This document shows positions 59,605 to 64,000 of a stretch of DNA of 64,000 nucleotides, piece after piece. The DNA comes from Casuarius casuarius (Eukaryota > Chordata > Aves > Casuariiformes > Casuariidae), in the NCBI GenBank assembly GCA_003342895.1, contig PTFA01000024.1:6198580-6262579 (forward strand), written 5' to 3'. The position numbers and the translations under genes are program-made. Within the stretch, counting starts at the first letter, position 1, and each line of letters starts with the position of its first letter. The notes below the pieces were generated by a model, which was not told the DNA's origin, did no database searches, and was given only the letters and a program-made list of their open reading frames with translations.

Positions 59605-62600
59605 TATAAGAAGAGAAAAGATTAATAGCTAACATGATATTCCTTACATAATAGATTACCTTTAGAGTTTCTGCAACATGGCCTCAGTTCACAGCATGCT
59701 GTTCTGAGTATATTCATGCAGGTGTTACCGTAGGAAAGGAAGCATATCTGCTTTCTCTAGAGCACAGGACAGCCTGTAAAAGAGGTTGCTTCCCCTATAG
59801 ATTCTGGTTAAAAGGACGTGGGAAGAGAAGTGGCACTCGTGGTTGCCAGGGTACTGATGGAGACCCGGTACTCTTCTGGGCTCCTTCTGGCATCCTGCTC
59901 TTCAACAGAGCGCCCTGCTGTGGGGACGTGTCTCAAAGGCCAAAGTGAACCTTCTGTTAGGAAAAGAGACCACAGTAATCTCCATCTCCAGTTCTTTCTA
60001 ATTCAGATATTTGCCCTTCACTGTTGTTGTGAGACTGCTAGTGGAAAGTGTAGCTAATGGCTGCAGTAACAGAAATAAAATTAATCTTTTTTTAACAGTT
60101 GTGAAAGGAGCTGACAAGCCTTGCCTCACTAAAAACAGGTATCTACTCTCATTTGTTAGGTAGGCTGAGGATGGGGAATGGGTGAAGCTGAACTGGTCTT
60201 TCTTTTCCAGGATGAGACTGTGTTTTTTGCCCACTTCCAGACCTGGAACTCCATGAGCTCCTTTGAGCCTGAAGGAGAAGACTGACTGGTAGCAGATCCC
60301 TGGCATCTATTCGAATGGCTGCTGGGACAGAGCACTCCTCTTTGTAGTGAGGCAGTGTAAGTAAAGTCTTTTCATTTTTAGATTCATTGTACTTAGAGGT
60401 CAGGAGGAACCATAACTGAGAACAGCTCAGAGTCTTGCTCCTTTAGTACAGCACACCTCCTGTTTCCTTCTTCTTCCAGCTTGACCACATTTTTTACATT
60501 GCATATTCTTCCACTCTATGCATAGCTCAGACTGAGAGACCAAGTTTACTTCTAAAGGAAGTAAATTATGTTAGGCTATACACGCTTCTCTCCCAGCAGG
60601 AGAGAACATTGCTTGCTGAGGAAGCTGCCTTTCAGGGCTGCTAAAGTTGCCTTTGATTAGTACCTTTGCCTTTCATTGGTGAGTCACCCTGTTCTTTCCT
60701 CCTGTGAAAGCTAATCTTAGTTCGTGTTTTGGGACAAATACTTTACAACTGCAGTTATTCGCTAGCAATGAATCCAGTGCCTTTCTATTTACAGCAAACT
60801 TCCCACGTTCTGTTGTCTTGTGATAGATCTGAACTTCACAGAATCACAGGGGATGGCACTGTACCCTTCCGTGCTGAAAAGTGCATGATAAGAAAAAGAT
60901 GTGATACAATACCTGCATGTGTTATGCTATACTACCTTTTTAAAAGCTGTTTTAGAAGCAGAGAAGTGGGAAAGGCAATGGAATAGTCTTGTATGGAAAC
61001 CTATAGAGACTTACATATTTGTTGCTGAGGAGGTAGGAAGGAAGATGAAGCCCTAAGAAACTGGGACATTTATTGGCCACTTGCTATCCAAGCTCAAGAA
61101 GTCCTATGTCCAAGGCTGGCAGAAGGCCTCTTAAAATGTAGCATAATAACACCATCAGAGGATCCACTTTTGAAAGGCAATCACTTGAAAGAAATGCTGC
61201 CATGGTCAATAATTAAATGTGACTGTGTAAACACAGATAACTGTGCACGTCACAAAGATTTTGCTTCCTGTTGGTGGAATTAGCAGTGACTGAGGAATGA
61301 GTGCTTACAGCTTTGCAACAGGAAAGCGTAAGACCTATTTAAATGTGAGCAATGGAAAATAAGATGGGGACACAGAACACAGTTAGCTTTTGCAGTTCTA
61401 GGTGACAGTGGGGTGTTTAAGCTTCATCTAGAGGTTTGTTCAAATCTCTGTTTAGGTATGGGCATTATTAGATGCTAGTTTGTTCTGTATCTGAGTTATT
61501 TATATATTTTTCCAGGTTAAATGCAGCAAGACAACAATACAGTCTGAAGAACTTACAGCAATGGAAGGAGAGATCCCCAATGAAAGTCTTCCTGCATGGC
61601 ATCAGCTTCCAGGCAAACAAAGGTTCTTCAGTGCTGGTTTGGGGCAAATGACTCCCATCCTGCCCATGGGACTATCAGGAGCAGTATCTGGTTTGAGTTC
61701 CAAGGAACTGTACTCCAGATATTAACTCCTCATGAGGCTGTGGAAAATGAAGAGGGTGGCAGTTTCTCCAAAAACAATGTCATCCTGCTCCTACCGGTAG
61801 CTTCTGAGTCAACCCTAGTGGTACACCATCAGATTTGTTTACTCAGTTTAGGGTAACAGTCTTTTAAAGAAAGTATTAAGCATACTCTCTCTTTACCATT
61901 AGCTATTGACACAAGATATACCCTGCATTTGCTTTACAGGTCACCTTTGTATAAGGAAGAGAGGCAAATGGTATAGCTATGGGAAAAGGCAGAGCGTGAT
62001 TTTCAAACTTCTTCATACTATGTTACTGAGAGATTTGTTTTCTGAACCTAAGGACGTCTTTTACTCTCATTCATCATTGCATACCATCTCCGTGGCAACA
62101 GCACTGAAAACTTATATGGAAACACAATATTAGGAAAGAATGAAACATATTTTTAGCAGCCTATAAGCCAGCTTGGTGGATAAGAAATAAGAAGAGTCAG
62201 CCCCATGAACTCAGCTTGTTCTCCACTGACCAATATAGGATTCTGGGAAGGGAAGTTTGGTGGCAGGCAGATGAATGAAAAATGTCCATTGTGGCTCTTT
62301 TCTCCTCTCTAAACTTCCCATCAAACACCTTTTACTCCTCGCCAGAAGTAGTCTGCTCTTGTGGCTTCCACATTCATATTCCAGGGGATTTCGGGTGTAT
62401 AACTGAAATCAGCAGGAGATGGGGACCTAAGAAGCTTTGAGTATTTGGCTTAATAGTTACATGTGTATTCTCAAGTCTAGATCTTTCCGGAAAAGAAAAA
62501 CAATAGTCAAAGAAACGATAAAAAGCAGAATCTAGCAGGCTACAGTCACTTATGCAGGAGTGCACATGCAGCTCGATACGCAGATAGCTTCTAGATTGCC

Positions 62601-64000
62601 AGACGTGAACCCTAATTCTGTAGTTTGCCCAGAACATAAGGAAGGAAGACAGAACGCTGATGCTCTCAGGCAAATCCCAAACAAGACTGTATTAGTGACC
62701 AGATGCAGAAAGATCACATGGCATCATGTTTGCAGCAGTTAAATGTTGCCAGGCAGAATTAGAAAGGAAATTTTCTATAACGTCTGTAATCGAAAACAGT
62801 TTGCAGTGTTTGCTGCTAGCACAGATTGTTCAGATTTGTTGACCGAAGGATTAAAAAAGACGACCTCTGTGAGGTTTGTTATTCACTAGTGAAAAGGACC
62901 AAACATCTACAACAGGAAGGCACAGAACAAGCAATTGCTTTCTGCATCCCTCCCACCGTGCCGTCACGCTCCTCGCCAGCTCATTCTCCCTTCCCCAGGA
63001 CCTTTTACCACAGCTGCCTCCTGCCCGCTACAGCCTCCCCTTCTTTTCTGGCTTTTGGTCCCTCTTAACAGAAGTTGCAAGACATGCTGGTTTGCAACAG
63101 CTCCGTGATGTATGCAAAACAAGAAAAGCAGGCTCAGAGCCCCATTTTCATATTTGCTTGTAGCCAAGGGGAAGATTTAAACTCAGGTTTGCAGAAGGAA
63201 AAGGCATCATCTTTTTTGCTGCTACAATTCACAATATGTTTCAAGAACTGTAGTGCCCTAAAGCCCACAGCTTAAAACCTGGTGTTGAATCTGCATTTCC
63301 TTTGATAAGAAAAACCCCTACTGTGCCTGCACGAGCCTGAAAGAATGTAAAGCATGACACTGAACACAGTTCTTTTATGTAGGCAGGCAGAAGTAAACTG
63401 CTCACTTTCTATTTTCGAAGATCTTCTGATAAATAGTGGCAATCTTTTTATAAAAAAAAGTTATGTGTTTCTGAAAAACTCTCTGTGGTTTCTTATTTGG
63501 TAGCTCAGGGCACAGATGAAGGTGGAAAAAAAATTGCTTTTTGCAAATCCTTATATCTTTGATCATCTAAACTCAGCCAGCAGAGCTGCACTGCTGGGTG
63601 AAATTGAGGCCTTCTGTGAAAAGTTTGCCCTGTGCGTTTCCTCGGTGTTTGCAGACAAGCATCTCTGAGTCTCCCATGGAGGAAGGAACGGGAGTGACTG
63701 CCTTGAGCACCAAGCTCGCTGCCCTGAAGGTGCACATGGTCACTGGGCAGGAGGAGTTTATTACCCCCAAAGTGCCCAAGAAGTGATGCACAGTAATGTA
63801 ATACTCCCCTTCTTCAATGGTCCTGCTGAGGAAAAGCGAGGAAGTCTTTCACGACTCCAGATCTGACAACTGGTTTCAGCCTGACTACCTGAGCAGGTCT
63901 CAGAAAGTGCTTCCTTTCCTAGCAAATGATCAAGCCTAGCAGTGCAAGGTAATGAAGTTACTATGGATCTTGCTGTAGACTTAACAGGCAGAAAAAGGCT

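Larger units (their letters stand above)
56076..64000. other. Upstream flank without gene
   Basis: About 8 kb of moderate-GC DNA with a decayed palindromic element (56,600-56,698), an A13 run (57,201) and a repeat pair at 59,564-59,604. Frames of up to about 100 codons occur on both strands without signal peptides, domains or conserved motifs. I cannot support a gene here. A lncRNA cannot be excluded from sequence alone. Confidence 0.55.

Noticed and set aside
60836..60850. Second CR1 copy (CACAGAATCACAG)
   Set aside because: Only about 14 bases resemble the complementary CR1 tail, and the adjoining sequence does not continue the consensus.

Overview
This is vertebrate nuclear DNA, most likely from a bird. 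It is AT-rich and gene-poor. It has one unmistakable CR1 LINE tail (about 55,466-55,548), a few heavily decayed MIR-like and palindromic repeats, and a single CpG island at about 43.4-44.9 kb. There are no operons, CRISPR arrays, bacterial promoters or intact mobile-element genes.

The one coding feature I can support is the first coding exon of a death-associated protein kinase on the minus strand (43,788 down to 43,727). It begins MTVFRQEN, continues with an acidic/aromatic stretch, and ends ...DELG plus two bases of a split codon, followed by a GT splice donor. This fits DAPK1, with DAPK3 as a weaker alternative. Two adjacent in-frame stop codons (43,843-43,848) lie just upstream of the ATG and confirm the start. 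The exon sits in the CpG-island promoter, which is broken by a 319-base assembly gap (44,355-44,673).

Layout: 1-43,726 is best read as part of the very long first coding intron of the DAPK1-like gene, transcribed right to left. I found no second kinase exon in it. 43,727-about 44,350 is the exon, 5'UTR and core promoter. From 44,674 to 64,000 is upstream flanking DNA holding repeat relics (MIR, CR1, decayed palindromic elements), an AT microsatellite and a small secondary CpG-rich patch near 52.8 kb, with no supportable gene. The short reading frames scattered over both strands (60-127 codons) overlap each other on opposite strands, lack family signatures, and look like chance frames.

No new biological system is evident. 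The items most worth checking are the gapped promoter with its GC-box, X-box-like palindrome and 7-bp tandem motif, the secondary CpG patch, a 200-bp ancient palindromic element near 56 kb, and several perfect hairpin-forming sequences in the intron.
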